Source: Streptomyces cylindrosporus
GTDB taxonomy: Bacteria > Actinomycetota > Actinomycetes > Streptomycetales > Streptomycetaceae
Reading direction: 5' to 3'
Assembly (NCBI RefSeq): GCF_022698165.1
Contig: NZ_JALDAY010000023.1
Span: 1-64,000 of the forward strand
DNA: 64,000 nucleotides
Below are positions 7,458-14,714 of this stretch, piece after piece. The notes beneath the pieces are model-generated. The model ran no database searches, was not told the origin of the DNA, and worked only from the letters and a program-made list of their open reading frames with translations. Positions within the stretch are counted from its first letter, which is position 1. Each line of letters begins with the position of its first letter. The position numbers and the translations under genes were made by a program.

Positions 7458-8443
7458 GGATCCTGGTCACCGGCGGCGCCGGCTTCATCGGCTCGCACTA
7501 CGCGCGCACCCTGCTGGACGGCGGATACGACGAGTACGAGGGGTTCGCCGACGCCCGCGTCACCGTCCTGGACAAGCTGAGCTACGCGGGCAACCGCGAC
7601 AACCTCCCGCTCCACCACCCGCGGCTGGACTTCGTCGAGGGCAGCGTCTGCGACCTGCCCCTCCTGCTCGACCTGCTGCCCGGGCACGACGCCGTGGTGC
7701 ACTTCGCGGCCGAGTCGCACGTGGACCGGTCCCTGGAGTTCGCCGCCGACTTCGTCCGCACCAACGTGGGCGGCACCCAGGCACTGCTGGAGGCCTGCCT
7801 GCGCACCCGCGTGCCGCGGATGGTGCACGTCTCCACCGACGAGGTGTACGGGACGATCGACGAGGGCTCGTGGACCGAGGAGTGGCCGCTGCTGCCCAAC
7901 TCCCCGTACGCGGCCTCCAAGGCGGCCTCCGACCTGATCGCCCGCTCCTACTGGCGCACCCACGGCGTCGACCTGTCGATCACCCGCTGCTCCAACAACT
8001 ACGGGCCCCACCAGCACCCCGAGAAGCTCATCCCGCTGTTCGTCACCAACCTCCTGGAGGGCAGGCGACTGCCGCTGTACGGCGACGGCTCCAACGTGCG
8101 CGAATGGCTGCACGTGGACGACCACTGCCGGGCCATCCAGCTCGTGCTGACCCGGGGCCGGGCCGGCGAGATCTACAACGTGGGCGGCGGCAACGAGCAG
8201 ACCAACCGCGCCATCACCGAGCGGCTCCTCGACCTGTGCGGAGCCGACTGGTCCGCGGTCCGCCAGGTCGCCGACCGCCTGGGGCACGACCGGCGCTACT
8301 CGCTCGACGAGACCAAGATCCGCACCGAGCTCGGCTACGCGCCGCGCATCCCCTTCGAGCGGGGCCTGGCCGACACCGTCGCCTGGTACCGCGACAACCC
8401 GCAGTGGTGGAAGGCCGGCAAGGACAAGGCCGGGCGGGCGTGA
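7454..8443 (+). CDS. rmlB: dTDP-glucose 4,6-dehydratase
   Basis: 329-residue extended SDR. The NAD-binding motif GGAGFIGSH starts at about residue 7. The catalytic STDEVYG and the YAASK pair (Tyr/Lys) follow, with CSNNYGPHQHPEKLIP typical of RmlB. It converts dTDP-glucose to dTDP-4-keto-6-deoxyglucose, the branch point of the sugar route. The ATG overlaps the RmlA stop (ATGA), and its own stop overlaps the GTG of the ketoreductase after it. All diagnostic residues are intact. A cytoplasmic soluble dimer is expected from the family. Confidence 0.95.
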   Translation: MRILVTGGAGFIGSHYARTLLDGGYDEYEGFADARVTVLDKLSYAGNRDNLPLHHPRLDFVEGSVCDLPLLLDLLPGHDAVVHFAAESHVDRSLEFAADFVRTNVGGTQALLEACLRTRVPRMVHVSTDEVYGTIDEGSWTEEWPLLPNSPYAASKAASDLIARSYWRTHGVDLSITRCSNNYGPHQHPEKLIPLFVTNLLEGRRLPLYGDGSNVREWLHVDDHCRAIQLVLTRGRAGEIYNVGGGNEQTNRAITERLLDLCGADWSAVRQVADRLGHDRRYSLDETKIRTELGYAPRIPFERGLADTVAWYRDNPQWWKAGKDKAGRA

Positions 8444-9345
8444 CCGGCCGCGACGTCGTGGTCCTCGGCGCCACCGGTTTCCTGGGGCGCCACATCTGCG
8501 AAGCCTTCGAGGCCGCGGGCGACCGGGTGCTGAGGGTGTCGCGGAGCGCGCCGCCCGGGGCCGCGATCGACCTCGCGGCCGCCACCACACCCGACCTGAC
8601 CGCCTTCCTCGCGGCACACCGGCCCGCCGTGGTGGTGAACGCCGCGGGCACCGTGTGGCAGGCCGACGAGCGACGGATGTACGAGCTCAATGACGCGTTC
8701 GTACGCCGCCTGGTCGCGGCCCTGCCCGGGCCCGCCCGGCTGGTCCAGCTCGGCAGTGTGCACGAGTACGGCCCGGCCCCGGTCGGCGTCCCGCTCACCG
8801 AGGACCGCGAGGCGGCCCCCGTCGGCGCCTACGGCCGCACCAAGCTGAGCGGCACCCGGTGGGTGCTCGGCGCCGCACGGGAGGGCCTGGACGCGGTCGT
8901 CGTCCGGGTGGCCAACGCGTGCGGGCCCGGGGCGCCGCCCGAGAGCCTGCTCGGCAAGGTGGCCGCCGAACTGGCCCGCCAGGCCGCCCGGAAGGACCCC
9001 GCGGGCGAACTGCGGCTGGCCCCGCTGCGGGCCCGGCGCGACTTCGTCGACGTACGCGACGTGGCCGAAGCGGTCGTGGCGGCGGCCGGCGCCGAGCGGG
9101 GCGTGGCGGCCGGCCGGATCGTCAACATCGGCCGGGGCGAGGCCGTTCCGGTACGCCGGCTGGTGGACCGGATGGTCGCCCTCAGCGGACTCCCGGTGCG
9201 GCTGGTGGAGCTGGAGGCCCCGGACGGCACCCGCGCCGCCCCCGAGTGGCAGCAGACGGACATCGCACTCGCCGGACGCCTGCTCGGCTGGCGGCCCCGG
9301 CGCGAACTGGACGAATCGCTGCGAGACCTGCTCGCAGCCGTATGA
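8440..9345 (+). CDS. NDP-hexose 4-ketoreductase-like NAD-dependent epimerase/dehydratase
   Basis: 301 residues, extended SDR fold: GATGFLGRH at the N-terminus, the LGSVHEYG serine region and YGRTK as the catalytic Tyr-Lys. The family includes dTDP-4-keto-deoxyhexose 4-reductases that finish sugars such as amicetose, rhodinose or olivose. The position inside the sugar genes and the absence of any other 4-ketoreductase make that the likely role; product stereochemistry at C-4 cannot be predicted. GTG at 8440 overlaps the stop of the dehydratase. A gap of 34 bases then precedes the next gene, with AGGAAGCAGGGAAGG as ribosome binding region for it. Confidence 0.82.
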   Translation: MTGRDVVVLGATGFLGRHICEAFEAAGDRVLRVSRSAPPGAAIDLAAATTPDLTAFLAAHRPAVVVNAAGTVWQADERRMYELNDAFVRRLVAALPGPARLVQLGSVHEYGPAPVGVPLTEDREAAPVGAYGRTKLSGTRWVLGAAREGLDAVVVRVANACGPGAPPESLLGKVAAELARQAARKDPAGELRLAPLRARRDFVDVRDVAEAVVAAAGAERGVAAGRIVNIGRGEAVPVRRLVDRMVALSGLPVRLVELEAPDGTRAAPEWQQTDIALAGRLLGWRPRRELDESLRDLLAAV

Positions 9346-9379
9346 ACCCCATCAGCGACAGGAAGCAGGGAAGGCGACG

Positions 9380-10684
9380 ATGAGCGTCCACAAGGAACTG
9401 GCCCTGGACGAGGTCCGCAAATACCACCGAGACACCGCCGCGGACGGCGGGTTCATACCCGGCACCACCGAGATCTGGCCGTCCGGCGCCGTGCTGGACG
9501 AGGAGGACCGGGTGGCGCTGGTGGAGGCCGCCCTGGACCTGCGGATCGCGGCGGGACGCAGTTCCCGTATGTTCGAGTCCCGGTTCGCGCGCCGGATGAA
9601 ACGCCGCAAGGCGCACCTGACCAACTCCGGCTCCTCGGCCAACCTGCTCGCGACCACCGCGCTCACCTCGCACCTCCTGGAGGACCGCAGGCTGCGGCCC
9701 GGCGACGAGGTGATCACGGTGGCGGCCGGGTTCCCCACCACGGTCAACCCGATCCTGCAGAACGGCCTGGTGCCGGTCTTCGTCGACGTGGAGCTGGGCA
9801 CCTACAACACGACCGCGGCGCGGGTGGCGGCGGCCATCGGCCCGAAGACCCGCGCGATCATCATCGCGCACGCGCTCGGCAACCCCTTCGAGGTCGCCGA
9901 GATCGCCCAACTCGCCGAGGACCACGACCTGTTCCTCGTCGAGGACAATTGCGACGCCGTCGGAGCCACCTACAACGGGCAGCTCACCGGCACCTTCGGG
10001 GACTTCACCACGGTCAGCTTCTACCCGGCGCACCATCTGACGATGGGTGAGGGCGGGATCGTCATGACCTCGAACCTCGCCCTGGCCCGGATCGTGGAGT
10101 CGCTGCGCGACTGGGGCCGGGACTGCTGGTGCGAGCCGGGCGAGTCCAACAAGTGCCTGAAGCGGTTCGACTACCAGATGGGCACGCTGCCGGCCGGCTA
10201 CGACCACAAGTACATCTTCTCGCACGTCGGCTACAACCTGAAGGCGACCGACCTGCAGGCGGCGCTCGGCCTGACCCAGCTCGCCAAGCTCGACGACTTC
10301 ATCGACGCCCGCAAGCGGAACTGGCGGCGGCTGCGCGAGGGCCTGGACGGCGTCCCGCACCTGCTGCTGCCCGAGCCCACCCCGAACAGCGACCCCAGCT
10401 GGTTCGGCTTCGTCATCACGGTCCGGCCGGACGCGCCCTTCACCCGGGCCGCGCTGGTCGACTTCCTGGAGGACCGGAAGATCGGCACCCGGCGCCTGTT
10501 CGCCGGCAACCTCACCCGCCACCCCGCCTACATCGGCACCGAACACCGTGTCGTCGGCGACCTCACCAACAGCGACATCGTCACCGAGCAGACCTTCTGG
10601 GTCGGCGTCTACCCGGGCCTGACCGACGAGATGCTCGACTACGTCATCGCCTCCGTGCGCGAGTTCGTGGAGGCCAACTCATGA
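9380..10684 (+). CDS. NDP-4-keto-6-deoxyhexose 3-dehydratase (E1/SpnQ/RfbH type)
   Basis: 434 residues of the DegT/StrS fold in which the PLP-binding lysine is replaced by histidine (SFYPAHHLTMGEGG, about His218). This marks the PMP-dependent C-3 dehydratases rather than aminotransferases. The [2Fe-2S] ligands follow the E1 spacing exactly: Cys191, 57 residues, Cys249, one residue, Cys251, seven residues, Cys259. It removes the C-3 hydroxyl with electrons from a reductase; no dedicated E3 reductase is in the window, so a housekeeping ferredoxin/flavodoxin system is likely, as for SpnQ. Its stop overlaps the ATG of the 2,3-dehydratase. Together they give a 2,3,6-trideoxy sugar. Confidence 0.93.
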   Translation: MSVHKELALDEVRKYHRDTAADGGFIPGTTEIWPSGAVLDEEDRVALVEAALDLRIAAGRSSRMFESRFARRMKRRKAHLTNSGSSANLLATTALTSHLLEDRRLRPGDEVITVAAGFPTTVNPILQNGLVPVFVDVELGTYNTTAARVAAAIGPKTRAIIIAHALGNPFEVAEIAQLAEDHDLFLVEDNCDAVGATYNGQLTGTFGDFTTVSFYPAHHLTMGEGGIVMTSNLALARIVESLRDWGRDCWCEPGESNKCLKRFDYQMGTLPAGYDHKYIFSHVGYNLKATDLQAALGLTQLAKLDDFIDARKRNWRRLREGLDGVPHLLLPEPTPNSDPSWFGFVITVRPDAPFTRAALVDFLEDRKIGTRRLFAGNLTRHPAYIGTEHRVVGDLTNSDIVTEQTFWVGVYPGLTDEMLDYVIASVREFVEANS

Positions 10685-12072
10685 GCACCCTCACCCTGGG
10701 GATGGCCCTCAAGCCCCGCGAGGACCTGGCGCTGCCGTCCCGCATCGCCCGCTCCGCCGCCGCCACGACGGGCGCCCAGCTGCGCACCGAGGACTTCGCC
10801 GGCTGGCTCGAACAGCGCCGCCTCGCCCACCACTTCGAGGTCGACCGGATCCCGTTCGAGGAGCTCGACGGCTGGTACTTCCGGCAGGACACCGGCGACC
10901 TGGCGCACCGCAGCGGGCGCTTCTTCTCCGTGCAGGGGCTGCACGTCACCACGGGCGAGGGCGCCGTGCGCGACTGGCACCAGCCCATCATCAACCAGCC
11001 CGAGGTCGGCATCCTCGGCATCCTCGTCAAGGAGTTCGACGGCGTCCTGCACTTTCTGATGCAGGCCAAGATGGAGCCCGGCAACCCCAACCTGCTCCAG
11101 CTGTCCCCGACCGTGCAGGCGACCCGCAGCAACTACACCAAGGTGCACAAGGGCGCCGACGTGAAGTACCTCGAGTACTTCACCGACCCGCGGCGCGGCC
11201 GGGTCCTCGCCGATGTGCTCCAGTCCGAGCACGGCTCCTGGTTCCTGCACAAGAGGAACCGCAACATGATCGTCGAGGCGGTGGACGAGGTCCCCGAGCA
11301 CGAGGACTTCTGCTGGCTGACCCTCGGTCAGATCGGTGCGCTCCTGCACCGGGACAACGTGGTCAACATGGACTCGCGCACCGTACTGGCCTGCGCGCCC
11401 TTCCCGGACGAGACGGGCGGCGCCCTGCACTCCGACACGGATCTGCTGTCCTGGTTCACCGCCGAGCGCTCCCGGCACGACGTGAGCGCCGTCCGCGTAC
11501 CGCTGGCCGGGCTGCCCGACTGGCGGCGCGACGACAAGGCCATCAGCCATGTCGAGGGCCGCTACTTCGACGTCGTGGCGGTCCGGGTACAGGCGGGCAG
11601 CCGGGAGGTCAGCGGCTGGAGCCAGCCGCTGTTCGAGCCGGTCGGCCTCGGCGTCACCGCGTTCCTGACCCGTGAGATCGACGGGGTGCCGCACGTGCTG
11701 GCCCACGCCCGGGTCGAGGGCGGCTTCCTGGACACGGTCGAGCTGGGTCCCACCGTCCAGTACACGCCCGGGAACCACGCCCACCTGGGCGAGGCGGGCC
11801 GGCCGCCCTTCCTCGACCTGGTGCTGGGCGCGGGCCCGGACCGGATCCGCTACGAGGCCGTGCACGCGGAGGAGGGCGGACGGTTCCTCAACGCCGAGAG
11901 CCGGTATCTGATCGTCGAGGCCGACGAGGACGAGGCGCCCCTCGACCCGCCGCCCGGCTACCGCTGGGTCACCCCGGCCCAGCTGACCACCCTCGTCCGG
12001 CACGGCCGCTACGTCAACGTCCAGGGCCGCACCCTGCTGGCCTGCCTGAACGCGATGCGGACAGACACCTGA
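10681..12072 (+). CDS. NDP-hexose 2,3-dehydratase
   Basis: 463 residues, the normal length of the TylX3/EryBVI/SpnO family. Two tandem copies of the domain are visible: each has a WYF/RYFDV-type strand, a GWxQPxxxxPxVGxxxxLxxxxxGVxHxLxxAxxE stretch and an ELxPTVQ(A/Y)TxxN motif (about 105-160 and 315-370). It eliminates the C-2 hydroxyl of dTDP-4-keto-6-deoxyglucose to give the unstable 3,4-diketo-2,6-dideoxy sugar that the following ketoreductase stabilises. ATG overlaps the upstream stop; its own stop shares a base with the next ATG (TGATG). Confidence 0.94.
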   Translation: MSTLTLGMALKPREDLALPSRIARSAAATTGAQLRTEDFAGWLEQRRLAHHFEVDRIPFEELDGWYFRQDTGDLAHRSGRFFSVQGLHVTTGEGAVRDWHQPIINQPEVGILGILVKEFDGVLHFLMQAKMEPGNPNLLQLSPTVQATRSNYTKVHKGADVKYLEYFTDPRRGRVLADVLQSEHGSWFLHKRNRNMIVEAVDEVPEHEDFCWLTLGQIGALLHRDNVVNMDSRTVLACAPFPDETGGALHSDTDLLSWFTAERSRHDVSAVRVPLAGLPDWRRDDKAISHVEGRYFDVVAVRVQAGSREVSGWSQPLFEPVGLGVTAFLTREIDGVPHVLAHARVEGGFLDTVELGPTVQYTPGNHAHLGEAGRPPFLDLVLGAGPDRIRYEAVHAEEGGRFLNAESRYLIVEADEDEAPLDPPPGYRWVTPAQLTTLVRHGRYVNVQGRTLLACLNAMRTDT

Positions 12073-13043
12073 TGGCTCCCCTGCGGATCGGCGTGCTGGG
12101 CTGCGCGGACATCGCCCGCCGCCGGGTGCTGCCCGCCATGGCGGCCACGGCGGACATCGGGATCGCGGCCGTCGCGAGCCGCGACACGGACCGGGCCCGC
12201 ACCCTCGCGCGGCGGTACGGGGCCCGGCCCGTGCACGGCTACGCCGCACTGCTGGAGCGGGACGACGTCGACGCGGTGTACGTGCCGCTGCCCGCCGCGC
12301 TGCACGCGCGCTGGACGCGGGCCGCGCTGCGGGCCGGCAAGCACGTGCTCGCCGAGAAGCCGCTCAGCACCGATCCGCGCACCACCGGCGAACTGCTGGC
12401 ACTGGCCCGGGAGTCCGGACTGGTCCTGATGGAGAACGTCATGTTCGTCCACCATCCCCAGCACGAGACCGTACGCGGCTGGATCGACGACGGCCTGATC
12501 GGCGAAGTCCGCGCGTTCCGGGCCGAGTTCGCGATACCCCGGCTGCCCGACCAGGACATCCGGCACAGCGCGGAACTCGGCGGCGGTGCCCTGCTGGACA
12601 CCGGGGTGTACCCGGTCCGGGCCGCGCTGCACTTCCTCGGCGACGGGCTGCGCGTCCTGGACGCCGTGCTCCACACCGCGCCCGGCCGGTCCGTGGACAT
12701 CGCGGGCTCGGCCCTGCTGAGCGCCCCCGGCGAGGTCGGGGTCCAGCTCACGTTCGGCATCGACCACGCCTACGGCTCCCGCTACGAGGTGTGGGGGAGC
12801 GAGGGCCGGCTCACGGTCGACCGGGCCTTCACACCCCCCGCCGACCACCGGCCGGTCATCACCCTGGAGCGGCGGTCCGGCACCGAGCGGCGCGAACTGG
12901 ACCCCGCCGACCAGGTCCTGGCCACGGTCCGCGCGTTCGCGGCCGCCGTCACCTCCGGCGCCCTCCCCGACCCGGGGGTCCTGCGCCAGGCCGAACTGCT
13001 CGCGGACATCCGGCAGTCGGCCTTCCAGCCGGCGCCCGCATGA
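12072..13043 (+). CDS. NDP-hexose 3-ketoreductase (Gfo/Idh/MocA family)
   Basis: 323 residues. An N-terminal Rossmann domain with GVLGCADIARRR, the family EKPL motif (AGKHVLAEKPLSTD, about 91-104) with its catalytic lysine, then the GGGALLDTGVYPV substrate-domain motif. Family members such as SpnN, TylC1-type and KijD10 reduce the C-3 ketone made by the 2,3-dehydratase. The TGATG junction with that gene fits the need to trap the unstable diketo sugar quickly. No transmembrane segments. With the five preceding enzymes it completes a route to dTDP-4-keto-2,6-dideoxy-, then 2,3,6-trideoxyhexose. Confidence 0.92.
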   Translation: MAPLRIGVLGCADIARRRVLPAMAATADIGIAAVASRDTDRARTLARRYGARPVHGYAALLERDDVDAVYVPLPAALHARWTRAALRAGKHVLAEKPLSTDPRTTGELLALARESGLVLMENVMFVHHPQHETVRGWIDDGLIGEVRAFRAEFAIPRLPDQDIRHSAELGGGALLDTGVYPVRAALHFLGDGLRVLDAVLHTAPGRSVDIAGSALLSAPGEVGVQLTFGIDHAYGSRYEVWGSEGRLTVDRAFTPPADHRPVITLERRSGTERRELDPADQVLATVRAFAAAVTSGALPDPGVLRQAELLADIRQSAFQPAPA

Positions 13044-13074
13044 CCGATTCCCGACATCGAACACGGAGGAAGGC

Positions 13075-14424
13075 ATGGGCGCATCGACGGCGCCGGCCGC
13101 GTCCGGCCGCCCGCCCGTCGGCCCGCTGGGCCTGCCCGGCGCGTACTGGTGGATCTGGACGAGCATTCTCGTCAACTGGCTGGGCGCCTTCACCGGGCCG
13201 ATCCTCGCCCTCTCACTGACCGACGCCCGCGGCTACTCCGTGTCGTACGCGGGTTTCGTGGTCTCGCTGCTCGGCGCCGGAGCCATCGCGGGTTCCGCGG
13301 CGGGCGGCATCCTCGCCGACCGGATCGGGCGCCGGCGGACGATGTTCGCCGGCCACTGCCTCACCGCCGCGAGCATGGTCCTGCTCGGGCTCGGCACGGA
13401 CCGGGCGACGGTGAGCGCGGCGGCGTTCGCCGTGGGACTCGGGGCCGCCTCGGTGCGGCCGGCCGCCCAGGCCTCGCTCGCCGACCTGGTCCCGTCCGCC
13501 GACCGGCCGCGTGCCTTCGCCTACAACTACTGGGCCGTCAACACCGGCACCGCGGTCTCCGCCGTCCTCGCCGGGCTGATGGTGGAGCACGGCTACACCC
13601 TGCTCTTCCTCGCCGACGCCGCGACCACCCTGCTGTGCGGGGCGGTCGTACTGGCGAAGGTCCCCGAGACTCGGCCCGTACTGCCGCGCCCGGCGGACCG
13701 CGCCCGGCGGGAGACGGCGCGGGCCGGTTCTCCGGTGCCGCTGCGCAAGGACGCCCCCTTCCTGCTGTTCGTCCTGCTCACGCTGGTCTTCGCCGCCGTG
13801 TACGAGCAGAAGGCCGCGGCCCTGCCCGTCGTGGTCACCGGGCACGGCCACAGCGCGGCCACCTTCAGCCTGCTGATGGCGCTGAACGCGCTGCTCGTCG
13901 TCCTGCTGCAACTGCCGGTCACGAAGCTGGCCGCGGGCCGCTCACGGGCCGCCGTGCTGCTCGCCGGAGGAGTCCTCGTGGGCGTCGGCTTCGGGCTCAC
14001 CGGCCTGGCGACGGGCACGCCGGCGCTCGTGGGCACGGTGGTCGTCTGGACGGCCGGCGAGATGCTCTACGCCCCGCTGGCGGGTGCCGTCTCCGCCGAA
14101 CTCGCCCCGGTCCACCGGCGCGGCCGCTACCAGGGCGCGTACGGGACCGCCTGGTCCGCCGCCGCGTTCATCGGGCCGGCCGGCGGCACCTGGGTGCTCG
14201 ACCACGCCGGTGCGGGAGCCCTCTGGTCCCTGTGCGCGGCGGCGGGCGTCGGGGCCGGCCTCGGCTGCGCCCTGATCCTGCGCACGGCCCGCGGCGGCAC
14301 CCCGCACCCCGAGAACTTCCGCACGGCGCCCGCCGTGCGGAGCCGCCGACGCGACAACGGGTCGCGCCGGCCGTCCCGGTCCCTCCCCGGACGGGACACC
14401 ATCATCGAGAGGAACTCCGCATGA
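13075..14424 (+). CDS. MFS transporter, likely product exporter
   Basis: 449 residues with about twelve hydrophobic segments. The MFS signature GGILADRIGRRRT lies between helices 2 and 3 (about 76-88). A second related stretch near the C-half (LAPVHRRGRYQG) marks the repeat of the fold. A polar, Arg-rich tail of about 45 residues follows the last helix. A GGAGG ribosome site stands 5-9 bases before the ATG. The stop overlaps the ATG of the repeat peptide gene (ATGA), so export and precursor synthesis look coupled. Most likely a drug/product efflux pump in the inner membrane; it could equally give self-resistance. Confidence 0.9.
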   Translation: MGASTAPAASGRPPVGPLGLPGAYWWIWTSILVNWLGAFTGPILALSLTDARGYSVSYAGFVVSLLGAGAIAGSAAGGILADRIGRRRTMFAGHCLTAASMVLLGLGTDRATVSAAAFAVGLGAASVRPAAQASLADLVPSADRPRAFAYNYWAVNTGTAVSAVLAGLMVEHGYTLLFLADAATTLLCGAVVLAKVPETRPVLPRPADRARRETARAGSPVPLRKDAPFLLFVLLTLVFAAVYEQKAAALPVVVTGHGHSAATFSLLMALNALLVVLLQLPVTKLAAGRSRAAVLLAGGVLVGVGFGLTGLATGTPALVGTVVVWTAGEMLYAPLAGAVSAELAPVHRRGRYQGAYGTAWSAAAFIGPAGGTWVLDHAGAGALWSLCAAAGVGAGLGCALILRTARGGTPHPENFRTAPAVRSRRRDNGSRRPSRSLPGRDTIIERNSA

Positions 14425-14714
14425 GCGAGCGCATCACCCCCAACACCTGCGTCGCGGCCTTCGCCCCGAACACCTGCGTTTCGGCCTTCGCCCCGAACAC
14501 CTGCGTCTCGGCGTTCACGCCCAACACGTGCGCCCCGGCATACGCCCCGAACACCTGTGCCCCGGCCTTCGCGCCCAACACCTGTGCTCCGGCGTACGCC
14601 CCGAACACCTGTGTAGCGGCGTTCACGCCCAACACCTGTGCTCCGGCGTACGCCCCGAACACCTGTGTAGCGGCGTTCACGCCCAACACCTGTGTCTCGG
14701 CGTACGCCGCGTAA
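14421..14714 (+). CDS. Ten-unit PNTC repeat peptide, putative leaderless RiPP precursor
   Basis: 97 residues: a six-residue start (MSERIT), then ten contiguous nine-residue units, consensus P-N-T-C-[V/A]-[A/S/P]-A-[F/Y]-[A/T], and a final Ala. PNTC and the central Ala are invariant; aromatic residue and flanks vary. The DNA units (27 bp) differ mostly at third codon positions (CCC/CCG, ACC/ACG, TGC/TGT), so this frame is under protein-level selection. Ten evenly spaced Thr-Cys pairs next to a YcaO gene fit a multi-core precursor for azoline/azole or thioamide formation. There is no classical leader, signal peptide or RRE-binding segment, which is unusual. Its ATG overlaps the MFS stop and its TAA overlaps the YcaO ATG. 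A thiol- or metal-binding protein is the main alternative. Confidence 0.85.
   Translation: MSERITPNTCVAAFAPNTCVSAFAPNTCVSAFTPNTCAPAYAPNTCAPAFAPNTCAPAYAPNTCVAAFTPNTCAPAYAPNTCVAAFTPNTCVSAYAA
14421..14714 (+). repeat. 27-bp in-frame tandem repeat, ten units
   Basis: Ten direct 27-bp units encode the nine-residue repeat, starting after the first 18 bases of the gene. A 54-bp, two-unit block is exactly duplicated: 14586-14639 equals 14640-14693. This points to recent slippage or unequal crossing-over and so to a changeable copy number. Confidence 0.95.

Noticed and set aside
9380..10684. Sugar aminotransferase annotation for the DegT/StrS-fold protein
   Set aside because: The PLP lysine is His and the four [2Fe-2S] cysteines have exact E1 spacing, so it is a 3-dehydratase.
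14439..14711. Regular 27-bp repeats as a CRISPR array
   Set aside because: There are no unique spacers; units are contiguous, in frame and protein-coding with wobble changes.
14528..14711. Alternative reading of the repeat as an RPEHLCSGV-type peptide in another frame
   Set aside because: Base changes between units fall mainly on third positions of the PNTC frame, and that frame has the proper start and overlaps.
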